The position numbers and the translations under genes are program-made. Positions 1 to 11,800 of a stretch of DNA of 64,000 nucleotides are shown here, piece by piece; within the stretch, counting starts at the first letter, position 1, and each line of letters opens with the position of its first letter. Source of the DNA: Paratinospora sagittata. Its lineage: Eukaryota; Streptophyta; Magnoliopsida; Ranunculales; Menispermaceae. Below the pieces are notes generated by a model that worked only from the letters and a program-made list of their open reading frames with translations, was not told where the DNA came from and did not search any database. Where the stretch lies: the NCBI GenBank assembly GCA_035771175.1, contig CM069593.1:44019741-44083740 (forward strand), in the 5' to 3' direction.

Positions 1-853
1 GAAATTATAATAATCAAGAAAAGTTATATAATGGTGTGAATTTATTTCACATCGATTAATTTTAACATGATTAATTAATTTGATACTTTTTTTTTTTATC
101 TTTTTTCGGCACTCCAAGCGTGTCTTAGAACAAGACTAATCCTCTCAGATTTAAACATCACAGAGTTATTTGTACTGACTCTCTTAACAGGAGCGAAAAA
201 ATGAGGATACGTCCAGACTTAAACTTGAGACATGGGCTTCAACTCTATTTATACTTAATTTTTCAACCAAGTAAGCTACTATCTGTTGGCATTTGATACT
301 CTTCTAAGACTATTTAAAATTAAAAAGGGGGGGGTTAGTAATATACTATTAGCAATAACGTAAAAGCAAATAGATAAATACAAAAATAATATTAAAATAA
401 AGCAACTAAAATATAAAATTAAATTATTTTAATTGATCATTTTGTAATTAAATTATTTAGGCGTTCTAAATTCGATTTCTCATTCAAACTTAATCGTTTT
501 AATTGATGACTTCACATTTAAAATATTTAACCGTTATAAATTTCATTTCGTGTCCACTATTTTCTCAACATGTGCTGATATATACAAAGTTAATTTTTAT
601 AATCGTATTTTAAATAGAATGTTCTTTATTTTTTTGGAAGTTTGAAGGTGTACGTACACGTGTAATGCACTCGTCAACAAGAAACAAAAAGCTTACACAT
701 AAATAAAACACGCGTGACCTGTGGATTGGTCAAGAAATAAAGCCATAGCTTCTTTCCCTCCTCAATATAAGAAAGAGCTGGCGCTAATCGAAATCTCAAT
801 TACTCAAAAAATCGCTTTCGATTAGCGATCTTTGCTTTGGAGTTAGAGCCTCC
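1..853 (+). promoter_or_regulatory. Upstream region and 5'UTR of the DIV-like MYB gene
   Basis: This is AT-rich, non-coding sequence upstream of the MYB start codon. A TATA-like TATAA lies at 766-770, which would place the transcript start near 795-800 and give a 5'UTR of about 55 bases. A perfect G-box CACGTG is at 657-662, and an ACGCGT core (CGCG-box type) lies near 709-714. G-boxes are known bZIP/bHLH sites and CGCG boxes are known CAMTA sites; their use here is inference. The rest (1-600) shows only AT-rich runs and no gene. Confidence 0.5.
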
Positions 854-2462
854 ATGTTTCGAGACGATTTGTGGGCGATAGGCAACAATTCCTCGGCGTC
901 GCCATCAATATCATCGACACCATGGTCTCGTCTCCAAGACAAGCTGTTCGAACGGGCTATCGTGATGTTCCCCGAGGAGACTCCGGATCGGTGGCAAAAC
1001 ATCGCCGCACAAGTACCAGGAAAGACAGCGCGGGAAGTTTGGGAGCGCTACGGAGCTCTGGTTCACGATGTGCTTGAGATCGACTCGGGCCGAGTCCAGC
1101 CTCCGTGTTACCCGGACGACTCGTTCCAGATGAGTTGGGACTCGCCCGAGTCCCCAACGAGTCGACTCGCCTTTGGGTCGAAGCCCAAGCACGCCGAGGC
1201 AGAGAGAAAGAAAGGGGTCCCTTGGACCGAAGAAGAGCACAGGTAATTTGTCCGTCTTTTTCTTCTTCTATTTTCTACATTTTTTTTCTTTATTTGTTTT
1301 TATTCTTTTTTTATATGTTCAGTTCATTAATGATAAACGAATTAGGGTTTATGCTGAGGAGTTTGATGAGTAACAGAAAGATTAATTATTTTTATTTCTT
1401 TAACAAAATTTGAAGTAGTACTGATATAACAGTACATAAAATTAATGGTGGATTGATTTAGTGATTAGATAGAAGTGTATCTATTTTTAAAATTTCGAGT
1501 TCGAGACATCTTTTTCCGTTTGTGATACAAAAATAAAAGGGCAATACAACACATCAACTAAAAAATAAATAAAATAAAAAAAATCATCAATCACTATATA
1601 CCACTTCAATATGATTTTGCTTATAATTTTTTTTTTGTTTAAAAACATTTTTATTTCAAGTATATAGATATATTGGATAATGCTTATTTAGGAGTGCATA
1701 AATTATAATTGGATAAACATGAAAATATAATTACACATGTAATTTGTATATTTTTTTAAGTTAGAATAATATTTTTCTATGAAATTGAACGTGTTTGAAA
1801 AGAAAATTAATTTTTTTATTTTTATATATATTTTTATTTTAGAGACATTCTTTGTATTAAGGAAAGTCATCTTTTAGATGTAGTCCACAAATGAAAAATC
1901 TACTTAATTACCAAAGGGAAGGTGTAGAAGCACTAATACATAAAATGTGCGACCTAGCGTCATTTAATTTATGATCTGGTCTGTATATTTATGAGCTGAT
2001 TGGATTTTGTTGTGATTGAAGCTTTTTTCATTCATAAATGCGACAACTAATAAAATTTGTTTTGAGTGTCTAATAATTTGTATATTTTGTTGTTGTTGTT
2101 GTAATAGGCTTTTTCTAATTGGCCTGCATAAATATGGGAAAGGTGACTGGAGGAGTATTTCTAGAATGGCAGTGGTGTCAAGAACACCAACCCAAGTGGC
2201 CAGTCATGCCCAAAAGTACTATCTCCGTTTAAATTCGATGAAGAAAGAGAAGAAGAGATCGAGCATCCATGACATAACCACTGTTGACGATGAACAAAAC
2301 TCTTTCGCAGCTTTAGCTAACAACCAACCCTTGGTTTATAATATGGCATCGTCAGTTGCTCCTGCTCTGAATGCAATGAAAACAATGGCATCATCTAGGT
2401 CGTCACTTCCAATCCAATCAAGCTCTTCGGTGTATCAAAAGCCATTTGGGTTTCCAATGTAA
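854..2462 (+). CDS. DIVARICATA-like R-R-type MYB transcription factor (2 exons)
   Basis: Exons are 854-1242 and 2108-2462, joined by a GT-AG intron that splits an Arg codon; the product is 247 residues. The N-terminal SANT/MYB repeat (about residues 23-70) begins [13 protein letters not shown] and contains [11 protein letters not shown], as in RADIALIS/DIVARICATA proteins. The second MYB repeat (about 121-174) has [10 protein letters not shown] before the intron and the signature SHAQKYY after it, a variant of SHAQKYF. The intron falls inside the second repeat, right after EEHR. These proteins are nuclear DNA-binding factors: the second repeat binds I-box/TATCC-type sites, and the first mediates protein contacts and competition with RADIALIS-like proteins (family knowledge). 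The C-terminus is Ser-rich and low in complexity. The exact DIV-clade member is not assigned. The start is the first ATG after the TATA-like box. Confidence 0.9.
1443..1530 (+). repeat. SINE-like (tRNA-derived) fragment in the DIV-like intron
   Basis: The piece has a box-A-like GATTTAGTGATTAGA followed about 30 bases later by a box-B-like TTCGAGTTCGAGAC. It resembles the better preserved SINE at 20691-20859. No poly(A) end or target-site duplication could be fixed, so it is called a fragment. The rest of the intron (1243-2107) is AT-rich without further recognisable content. Confidence 0.4.
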
Positions 2463-2989
2463 AGAAGAGTGTATGATTTAGGTTGTGACCCAAAACTAAG
2501 AGTGGGTTCGGTATGTGGTTAGGGACAAGGGTCCACCCATTAATATGTTGGGCAACACCCAATAATGTTCAAGTGGTCATGTTCAGGAGAAACTAATAGG
2601 AGAATCTTGATACCCGACGACCTAAAATATATATATATATATAATAAAAAAATTAAGGTTGTGACCATGTATATATATATATATATATTTATATATGTGG
2701 CATTGTAAATTTTAATCATGGAGAATTGTAAAGTTTTATAGTTGAATTTTTGTGTAAAGCATGCTTGGTGGGCCTAATGTAGCTTTGTTTGAAAAGATAT
2801 AGTAAGGGATGTGTCTTGATTTAGTTCGATTTGAGTTGTACCATGGGTTATGGATTATTCGGGATTTGTTGTGTGCTTCTATCTATTGAGCCTTGGGCCC
2901 GGTAAGTCTTAGCCGTATGTTGTAGATTGATACAAAATCTAAAATTTGAAATAGTATTTTATAATTTAAAATATATATATATATACTAA
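2463..2989 (+). other. 3'UTR and downstream spacer of the DIV-like gene
   Basis: This non-coding sequence follows the TAA at 2460-2462. It contains (AT)n runs near 2628-2642, 2670-2688 and 2970-2984. No polyadenylation site can be fixed by eye, and no other gene is visible. Confidence 0.4.
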
Positions 2990-3325
2990 GGATGTGTTTG
3001 GTAGTTACTTTTTTTTTGATAAAATAGTCTTTTCTCGATAAAATAGTAATTTTTTTTTAAGAAAATGTACTTGAAAAAAAAAATTCATAAACTTTTTCAA
3101 ATTATTGGAAAAAAAAATTAAATATATATATATATATATATATATATTATTTTTTTCATCCCCTTAGCTAAAAAATTATAGTAAAAAAATGGTGGGCTCG
3201 AAAAAAAAAATTTTAAAATTTGTTCTTATCTTTTTTGTCAACCAAACATTATAAAATATAATTTTTTTTTTAAATTGTTATTTTTTTTAAAAAAATGTCT
3301 ATTTTCTTGCTTACCAAACACACTC
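2990..3325. mobile_element. PIF/Harbinger-like MITE (336 bp)
   Basis: The left end GGATGTGTTTGGTA and the reverse complement of the right end, GAGTGTGTTTGGTA, form imperfect terminal inverted repeats. Both sides carry a TAA target-site duplication (2987-2989 and 3326-3328). The interior is AT-rich, non-coding and partly foldback. A 3-bp TWA duplication with a TGTTTGG terminus is typical of PIF/Harbinger-derived MITEs in plants. The element lies about 530 bp past the MYB stop codon. Confidence 0.7.
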
Positions 3326-4003
3326 TAAGATTTGAAAAATTATTTTGTTTTTTAAAGATTTTCTAAGTTATACGCTTGTTCTTTTAATAGGAGGACTGGT
3401 TGTTCAAGTTAAAAATGACATTTCTCTTAATATGATAAAGAAAGAGAGATTGTGTTAAGGAGAAAAAAGAATGATGACTGTGTCGAGAAAGTATGTTGGT
3501 TTAACTGGAGAAAATAAAATTGCCCGGCTAAGGAAAAAATGAATGTACATTGAAATATTTGTTGGAATTGACATGCATGCGTAGATGACGCCGATCTAAT
3601 TGGGACATGTGATATTCCCCACACATGAAGTGTTGAGTTTCATGTGCAATGTTGTCAAAAAGTTATAACTTTTGTAATGAAAAAAAAAAAAATCAGCCCT
3701 TTTTTAAGAGTATATGTCTCCCTTCCTAGAGTCTTATATCGAAATCAATCTTACAAGTAATCGTCATCTAGTCACATATACAATTTTGATGGCTTCCTCT
3801 AAACAATTACTTATGACACATCTCGTTATTAAACTCATAACGTGCATTCGATTAATTCCAGAGATGTAAGCTTCTAGCCTGTAGAGGGGCACCCCCTGAA
3901 ACCCTTAAAAAATCTCTATTTGGGCTCGTATATATCTTGAAGGGGAAACAAGTGGGATGAAGCTCAAACTCGAACTTCTCGGTAACTTGTTCCTCAGCCC
4001 AAC

Positions 4004-4194
4004 TACTCGACCAATACTTCTTTGGTAGAGTCGCTACTTTTAAGTATAAGTAGAATTGTGCACAATAAAAAAAAACCTTTGTATTAAAAACGTAAATCTA
4101 CTCGACCAATACTTATTTGGTAGAGTCGTTACTTTTAAGTATAAGTAGAATTGTGCACAATAAAAAAAAAACCTTTGTATTAAAAACGTAAATC
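4004..4194. repeat. Two-copy tandem repeat, period about 94 bp
   Basis: Copy 1 (4004-4097) and copy 2 (4098-4194) both run from CTACTCGACCAATACTT to AAAAACGTAAATC and differ at only a few positions plus one A in a poly(A) run. The unit includes a GTAGAGTCG segment that may be the 5' part of a degraded SINE. The duplication lies in the spacer between the MYB gene and SPY. The flanking spacer (3326-4003 and 4195-4780) is AT-rich and shows no gene. Confidence 0.85.
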
Positions 4195-4779
4195 AAAATA
4201 AATACGTCACTATTCATTTTAGTTGGAATGTCAAGGCAATCATTTTTTTTTAATTGTTAGTAAATACATATTTTTTTAAATGTTCAAGCACAAGTTCTTA
4301 TCCATTAGCACACACTTTTAATCACTTTTTTTTCTCGTGCACTAAGAAAAATAATTCATTAATCAAAAGAATAAGAATTAAAGAATTCACATTCTTTTAA
4401 AACAATTTAAATATGTATTTATTTATTTATTTATTTATCCGTTTCTACCAATATTCTTTTCTTAAAAAAATAATTTTATCATTCAAATCCTAAAAAAGAT
4501 ATTCATGTCTTCCTTTAAAAAATAAATTTACCACTGCCATTAATTTAGTCTCTAAAAAAATTATTATTTGGTACCATACCAAATGCTAACACCTAAAATG
4601 CACCTTACCCTAATATAGAATTAAATTACTTTAAATCATTTATTGGTATATGATGCCATTCCATCCCGGCAGTGTGGGAAGCCACGTTCTTTGTTAGAGC
4701 CAAACGGACACGTATCTGACGCAGTGGCGACGAAAGAAAACACAACAGACAAGAAGAGGGGCATGAATGTAAATGTAGG

Positions 4780-5834
4780 GAGAAAACAGTGTCAATTATT
4801 AAACGAAGCCGGGAATGGAAAGAAGGCGTGAATATAAACAGTGTTTAACGGGCCCAAAAAACATCAGGGTCCGGAGACACCGAACCAGAAAGGTGTCGGA
4901 GGCAGAGGCCGGGCTCGAACCCACACTGCCACTACCAACCCAAACCCCTCTTCGTCTTTGCTTTCTTCTTCTTCTTCTTCAACGCCGTTTCAATTCGCTC
5001 GCAGAAGCTTCTTGTTTCGCTGTTATGCGCTCGCTCTCCCGGTTGGTTTCCTTCAAATGTAATCATCTCTTTTCTTTATTTTTAATTTATTTTATTGTTT
5101 TCAAGATAAATATGAAATTAGAATCGTATAAGCGCATGTTTTGTTTTGTTGGATTGGATATCTCTCGTTTTTATTTTATTTTTTGAATCCCTAGGTTTTT
5201 TTTTTTTTTTTAAGGAATTGTTGAGGTTGGATCATTTGTAATGGCGGTTTTGGTCTGTTTGTCTGTTGATTCTTGTAATGGTTGCTATAAAGGAGTTTGA
5301 TAAGGAATGGTTTTGGAGTGTTTTTGGGTTTTGGTTTCAAGAACCAGTGGTTGTAGTTCGGAACCTTGCTATTATTTTTTTATTTTTTAGGGTTTTAGCT
5401 TAAATTAATGTTACTAGATTCTTTTTGTTTTTCATATTCGTGAGATGGCCCCACGTTTTTCCCACGTTGGTTTCAAGAATGATTTAGTTACTGATTTTGA
5501 ATTTCTATTGTGTTCCCTAGGTGTTCCTTTCTCCGTGTCTATTTTTTCACTTGGATATTGTGCTCGATAATTTCATATTTTTATCAAAAATGACAAATGT
5601 ACATGATTTTAGCACACTAATGTAGCACACACCTCTGTAATGTATGTTGGATGCCCCCGAATCATGTATTGGTGCATGATTCGAGGACACCCAAATGTGT
5701 ATTAGTAGCACTCCTCTATTTCTAACTAATGTCGGAATCCTGCTTTGGTTTTTCTATTAAATTTCAAGTACAACTTGCTACTGAATCACTCTAGTTTTTG
5801 GCTTTAGGAAACTGGGCTTGAAGTTTTAGGTGTA
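4780..5834 (+). promoter_or_regulatory. SPY core promoter, 5'UTR exon and 5'UTR intron
   Basis: TATAAA at 4833-4838 is followed by a GGGCCC-containing stretch, so the transcript start is likely near 4865. The leader carries a CTTCTT pyrimidine repeat (about 4965-4980). A donor after AAAT at 5058 (GT at 5059) and an acceptor at 5806-5807 fit a 5'UTR intron of about 750 bases, leaving 27 leader bases before the ATG. A short upstream ORF starts at 5025. If this intron is spliced, its stop codon TGA is formed across the junction after 11 codons. The promoter and intron are inferred from sequence only. Confidence 0.5.
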
Positions 5835-8800
5835 ATGGCGTGGACAGACACGGATTCTGCTAACGGGGAAAAAAGAGTTGGTGGTGTTGGAGATAATGGG
5901 TATTTGAAAGGACCGGAAGTCAGTGGTTCCCCAGCATCTTATGTTTCTCCTCTGCGCAAGAAGTTTGAAGGAAAAGATGCTCTGTCTTATGCTAATATTC
6001 TTAGGTCTAGAAACAAGTTTGTGGATGCTCTCGCTTTATATGAGAGTATCATTGAGAAGGATAGTGGGAACGTTGAAGCTTACATTGGCAAAGGAATTTG
6101 CCTTCAGATGCAGAATATGAATCGACCTGCTTTTGAGAGTTTCATGGAAGCCATTAAATTGGACCCGCAGAATGCATGTGCTCTCACCCATTGTGGTATA
6201 CTGTACAAAGATGAGGGTCATTTTTTGGAGGCTGCCGAGGTTTGCTCTCTTTGCTTAAATTTGATTTTGCAAGTGAAATTGAAAGACATTGTTCAGATAT
6301 TTGTTTTGTTTGATCACAAAGGGTAATTGGGAAATTGGACTGGTAGTTCCAGTCAAGATCTTTTACTAAGACACGTTCATCTTTGCTTTTTAATACATTC
6401 ACTGTAGTCAAGATCTTTTGCTTTCTTTCCCTTACTTTTGCTATTTTACATATAGTCTTTTCACCTTCTTTTGTATCTAATTTAGTATAGAAATTATCAT
6501 ATGCTTTAAGTTTATAATTGCTTACCATTTTTTTAGCTTCTTATTTTTGCATTCCTACAATTTTGAAAACTTTCAGCACCCCTAACCTATTGCCAACTGA
6601 GCTTCCTAGTGCGTAAGATACGATCTAGGCTGGCAATAGGGTTTGGCAGTTGGCTAGGCATTTTGGCTTTAAAGCATTTGGTCATTTTGTATGTGGTTTT
6701 CAATTTGGGAAGTGATTGCATATAAATAGGAAAAATTGGAAACTGAAACTTATCCATACAAAACTTGTTTTAATTCAACTTATATTGGAGTGCCATATTT
6801 GCCCTTCGTGCTGCTGCAGTCATATCAGAAAGCCTTAAAAGCAGACCCTGCATATAAACCAGCTGCAGAGTGCCTAGCAATTGTACTGACAGATCTTGGT
6901 ACCAGCTTAAAGCTTGCTGGCAACACTCAGGAAGGAATTCAGAAGTACTATGATGCTCTTCAAATAGATCCTCATTATGCTGTAATTTCACAACCCTTTT
7001 TATTCTTGTTCATTGGATGTGAGCTTTTTAGTTGTTCTGTAGCCTTTTTCTATCTCTATATATAATTGAATTTTCATGAGTCTAACTTTATGTGCAGCCT
7101 GCATATTATAACCTTGGTGTCGTCTATTCTGAAATGATGCAATATGATATGGCTCTCGGTTGCTATGAAAAGGCTGCATTAGAAAGGCCTATGTATGCAG
7201 AAGCATACTGCAACATGGGCGTAATTTGTAAAAATCGTGGAGATTTGGAATCAGCTATATCGTGCTATGAGAGGTATTTGCTAGTTAGTTATCTATGCTG
7301 GTTTGATTTAGCTCTTTTTGCATATTTTTAAATGTGGGCTTTTGTTTGGTTCTGTTGTGCTTTGTGCACGCCAGGTGTTTGGCTATTTCTCCAAACTTTG
7401 AGATTGCAAAGAATAACATGGCAATAGCATTGACAGACTTGGGAACAAAGGTCATTCTTCCTTTTTATGTTTGACTCTATTTGAAGTTTCATGCATCATA
7501 CAAATTTTGACTATATTCACTTTGAGAGCAGCCTCTATGTGGTTTTTAACTGTGAAATATTGCCTTTCACTTTATGACTATGTTGGCGCATAACCAAACC
7601 CGTCAGTTTTTGAATTGGTTAAAGTGACCGATGTATGATTTGCTTTGAGGCTAAAGTGTCTTTTTTATTTCCATAAAAAAAGAAAAGCCATGCTTTGATT
7701 AGGTTAATTTGGAGAACTAACCTCTAGCTTGGGATGCTAGAAAGGAAGCTTATGATTATAACCGAGTCTTTTATTGGCTTTCATTTACAAAATGAACTTG
7801 ATTTGTGGAATCTCACAGTATCTTTGGCACCATGCTGCTTGCATCTGGAGATGCTAGAAGTGATAACCTGTTGAGCTCCAACGGTTTGCTACTTAGCATG
7901 TTAAATATGGCCAAAGCCAAAGCTATAGCTCTATTTTGTGTTGAAAATATCATGAACTGCAATTTTGAGAAGGTTGTCTGACAGTCAATGGATATATTTA
8001 GCATTGGCCACTAGAATGTATGCTAAATAGAACATGGCTTTACATTGTAGCTTCACCATATATGACATTGATAATAGATTTAATATTGCCCTTTGATATT
8101 GCTCTTGTAATAATTGTCAAGATTCAATAATGCACTTGAGTCATCTTAGATGTTTGATTTGTGGGCTTCACATCAAGTTTGTTTGAAACCATTATTTTGG
8201 TGACAATAGGAAATAGGTTTGGTTAGTGTTGTCATGGTTGGGATACTAAATATGGAAGCTTTAATTAATGAATTTGGCTTAGGGAATGTCATTATTGAGA
8301 GAGGCGGTTAATTTGGAGGTAAGAATCTTGCTTGGGGTACCAAATTGTGTTACACAGATTCTTTACTTTAGGCCGACGTACCCATGTCTGACACTTTTTG
8401 ATGCGATATGGGTATGGGATATGTGTCCGACATTTTAGATTTTAGAATATTACTATGTGGATTATCCAATGGAAAGAAGAGAAAGAATGAAAGAATATAA
8501 TGACTAATAGGTGATGATTCACTTAAGTGAGGGAACAAAAAGTAGGGGTGGCAATATAGGTTACGACACGATAACACGACTCGAAACCGACACAAAATAA
8601 ACGTGTTTGGGTTTTGCATAAACAGGCGCGGGTCAAAATAGGTTAAACCCAATTAGACACGATTAAATTTCAGGTCAAAATCAGGTAGACGTGCTAAACC
8701 CGAAATCGACCCGTTTAACACGATTATATTTTCTATTGAGACTTATGTTATGTGTGAAGACTTTTTAATATTTTATGTCATGTGTTGAGACTCTAAGTTT

Positions 8801-11800
8801 ATAATATTTTATTTGATTTTTACTATATGGTTGTATAATTATGATTTTGAATTATTTATTTATATGTTAATTTAGAATTTATATATGATAAATAAGTTAG
8901 AATGAACTTGTTTAAACTTTAAGGGTTATAAACATGTTAACCTGTTTAACTCGTTTATTAAACGTGTCGGGTTTGGGTTTACATATAATGACGCGTTATT
9001 TAAACGTGTCGTGTTTGAGTTTACAATATATTTCATTATACATGATTATGACACGATCGATTATGACACGACAACACGAATTGCCACCCCTAACAAAAAG
9101 GATAATAAATGATAAACAAAGAAAGAAAAAAAAGGAAAGAACAACATTTAATACAAGCTTCATACTTCATAGTGAACATAACATTGTCCAAGTACCCAAA
9201 TCCAAATTTCGAGACGTTTTTAAGCTTAGTACCCATATCCTAAAATTTAAAAATGAACAAGTCGGACCTCTAGATATATATCTATATCCAACACCCCATA
9301 CTCGAGTGTAGGTAACATAGGCGCCAAATAAGGAAGTTTATTATCAAACTCACTCCTCATGTTGGCTTCCATAGTTCCATTTCCACATTGCACAGTTGTC
9401 AGAATCATGATTAGATTTGGTGAATTGTATGATTCCCAATTTGATTCACTCGAGAATGATTTAAATCAAATTTTTGAAATTGTAAGTGAATTGGTTTGAA
9501 TTGTAAGTGAATCAGACTGAATCATTGGTTGAATCGTAGTGAACTAGTTTGAATCATTAATTAGCTAAAAAACATTAATGTCTTTATAACAAGGATGGAA
9601 GGATCGAAAATTCGACTTTACCCTAGACTTCGATCACTTGAAAATCAAAATTAATTCGGGGAAAATTTATTCGAAGAGTATTTGTAAAAAAATACAAATT
9701 AGAGAAGTTTAGACAATTTTTGTATAAATGCCAAAATATCTAGATTTATTGTAATATAAGCTAAAACCAGTGTTGTCAAGGCACGCCTAGGCCATTTTGG
9801 GGGAGAATCGCCTGGGCGGTTTGCTAGGCAGTCAGAGGGGGTTTAAGAAATTTTTGAAGAGTTGAAGGTGTCCATGGATGAAGATAGAAAACTATAAGGG
9901 CTTATTTGTAAATATATATTTTATTTAATATAAAAGGATTTGAATAAGAAAGCCTCTAGCCATAACCCATCGCTTTGTTGTCCGACAAATCTCCAATGAC
10001 GTTGTCTGCTCCGACCATCTCTGGCGACATTGGTGATGACGTCTCTAGCTTCCTTTGATCTCTTCGACACTGGAAAATCTTCTTTCCCTTTTTTTTCTTT
10101 ATCGTTCTTCCAACTGCATTCGAAGTTTTGACAGAGCTGCGAATACTTGCCATCTGTATTTAAAGACTCTGACAAAGTTGAAGAACTTTTCCAAAGTTAA
10201 GGACAACTCTAGCGAAGCTTCCACTGCCCCCAGTGATTTGGATGTTTGCCGGTAAGGTTTTTTTCTTTTCGTTTTTTTTTTTCCACTATAGCTTTAAATT
10301 TTTGGTTTTTTACCGTCTAATTTTGATTTTTTTTCATTATCAATTCTGATTACTTGATTTGTTTTTTTTTTTTTTTTTGGTCTATTAAATAATTGAACCA
10401 AAAATTTGAGTTTCGAACACTCTACCACAATCGTTTGGTAGTGGCAAGTGTTCTTTTTTTTTTAATCTTCTTTTTGTCGTTTTATTTGCATTGCTGAACT
10501 AAATAAATCACATAACCGTTTTGGTACTCTGTTTCACCACATAACCGTTTTGTGTTTGGGAAACTGCCGCCCTTTAAGACTCAAACTCACGATCCGTGTG
10601 TTTGGAAATTTGGAGTGAACCACCGCGCCAATGCCTCGTTGGTGATGAACCCAAATTATTAATTGGGTGGTCTGGTTTGTATTTCACAAACCCAAACAAA
10701 CCCATAAAAACAATAGAAAACGAACTTAAAGATCTCAAGCCCTAATATACTCATGTAAATATTTCAGAAAGAAAGAAGACAAAAAGAAACAAAAGTAGAA
10801 AAAACAAATGAAAATTAAAAAAAAAAAATCATTCTGGAAGGGGGCCCTCTTTGGTGAAGATGCCCCAAGCATCTTCAGGCTTTAGCTTTGGGTGCTATCA
10901 CATTACTGTAAAGAGAGGGACTAGAGGGTGGGATGATGTAGATGCACAATCGATGGTTCTTTGATCTACAATGACAATTAATTGGATGGTGGGTTCTCTT
11001 CTTCATTCATAATGATACTAAAGTAGACAAGTGGCAAAAATCAGAAAAAGTTTATCAAAGGAGAGGAAGAAAAGATTCTAAGGCACAAATTCTAATTTGG
11101 AATTCTCTAGAAGATGGTGGAGCCAGTTGTAACCTTTTATAGGTCACCTTATTAGTGAAGTTGTGCAACCAAGGAGTTGGTCAAGAAGAAAATCAAAGAG
11201 TTGGTTCTTTCACCAAGAAGTATTAAGTCTCCTTAGTTTTTCTAGACAAAATAAATAGTAGTCATAACTATTTTAGCGTTCCTATGGAGTTCTTAGATTT
11301 TCCATGTAATATTTAGAGTTCCTAGATTTTGTTAGATTTCCTAGAGTTTTAATGCTTGTATTTTCCAAGAATCATCAATGATTCTTGATCTTTTGTGTTG
11401 TAAGAGTTTATAAATAAGATTATAATCTTCTTTTGGAGAATTGAACAAAGTTACAGATTTGAGTCTTTTCTCCTCTGGGTTCGTGTGATACAATCCAACC
11501 TTAGGTGTGATGCCAAAGACTTCTAGGAGTGATTCCTAGACCTTCTATCTTATTTTGCTACTCTGAACCTTTATCTCTACTTTCCATAACCATTTCCAAC
11601 ACAAAACTACCAATCCTGTAATTTTCTTTCAACCTAATCCCCCCCTTTGTCCTACATCTGATAGTGAGGAGAAGTTGTGTTGTAGAGAGTTTCAATGAGT
11701 TAAGGCAAGGTGAGTTAGAAATGCTGGGTTGCAGTGGTTTTTTGTTTCAACTTTTCAGATTAATTCATGGGGAAATATGACAAGTGGCTTGTCCTTTTGG

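Noticed and set aside
3905..4020. tRNA-like box A/B pair on the minus strand, possible SINE
   Set aside because: The motifs are loose, the A-tail and duplication were not found, and the box-A part overlaps the 94-bp tandem repeat. Too weak to list as an element.
4643..5062. Short + strand frames upstream of SPY
   Set aside because: They lie in the promoter and leader; they lack domains and are better explained as non-coding leader sequence.
9921..10175. Overlapping minus-strand frames of 65-84 residues in SPY intron 4
   Set aside because: No recognisable domain, low complexity, and position inside a repeat-rich intron. Treated as chance frames.
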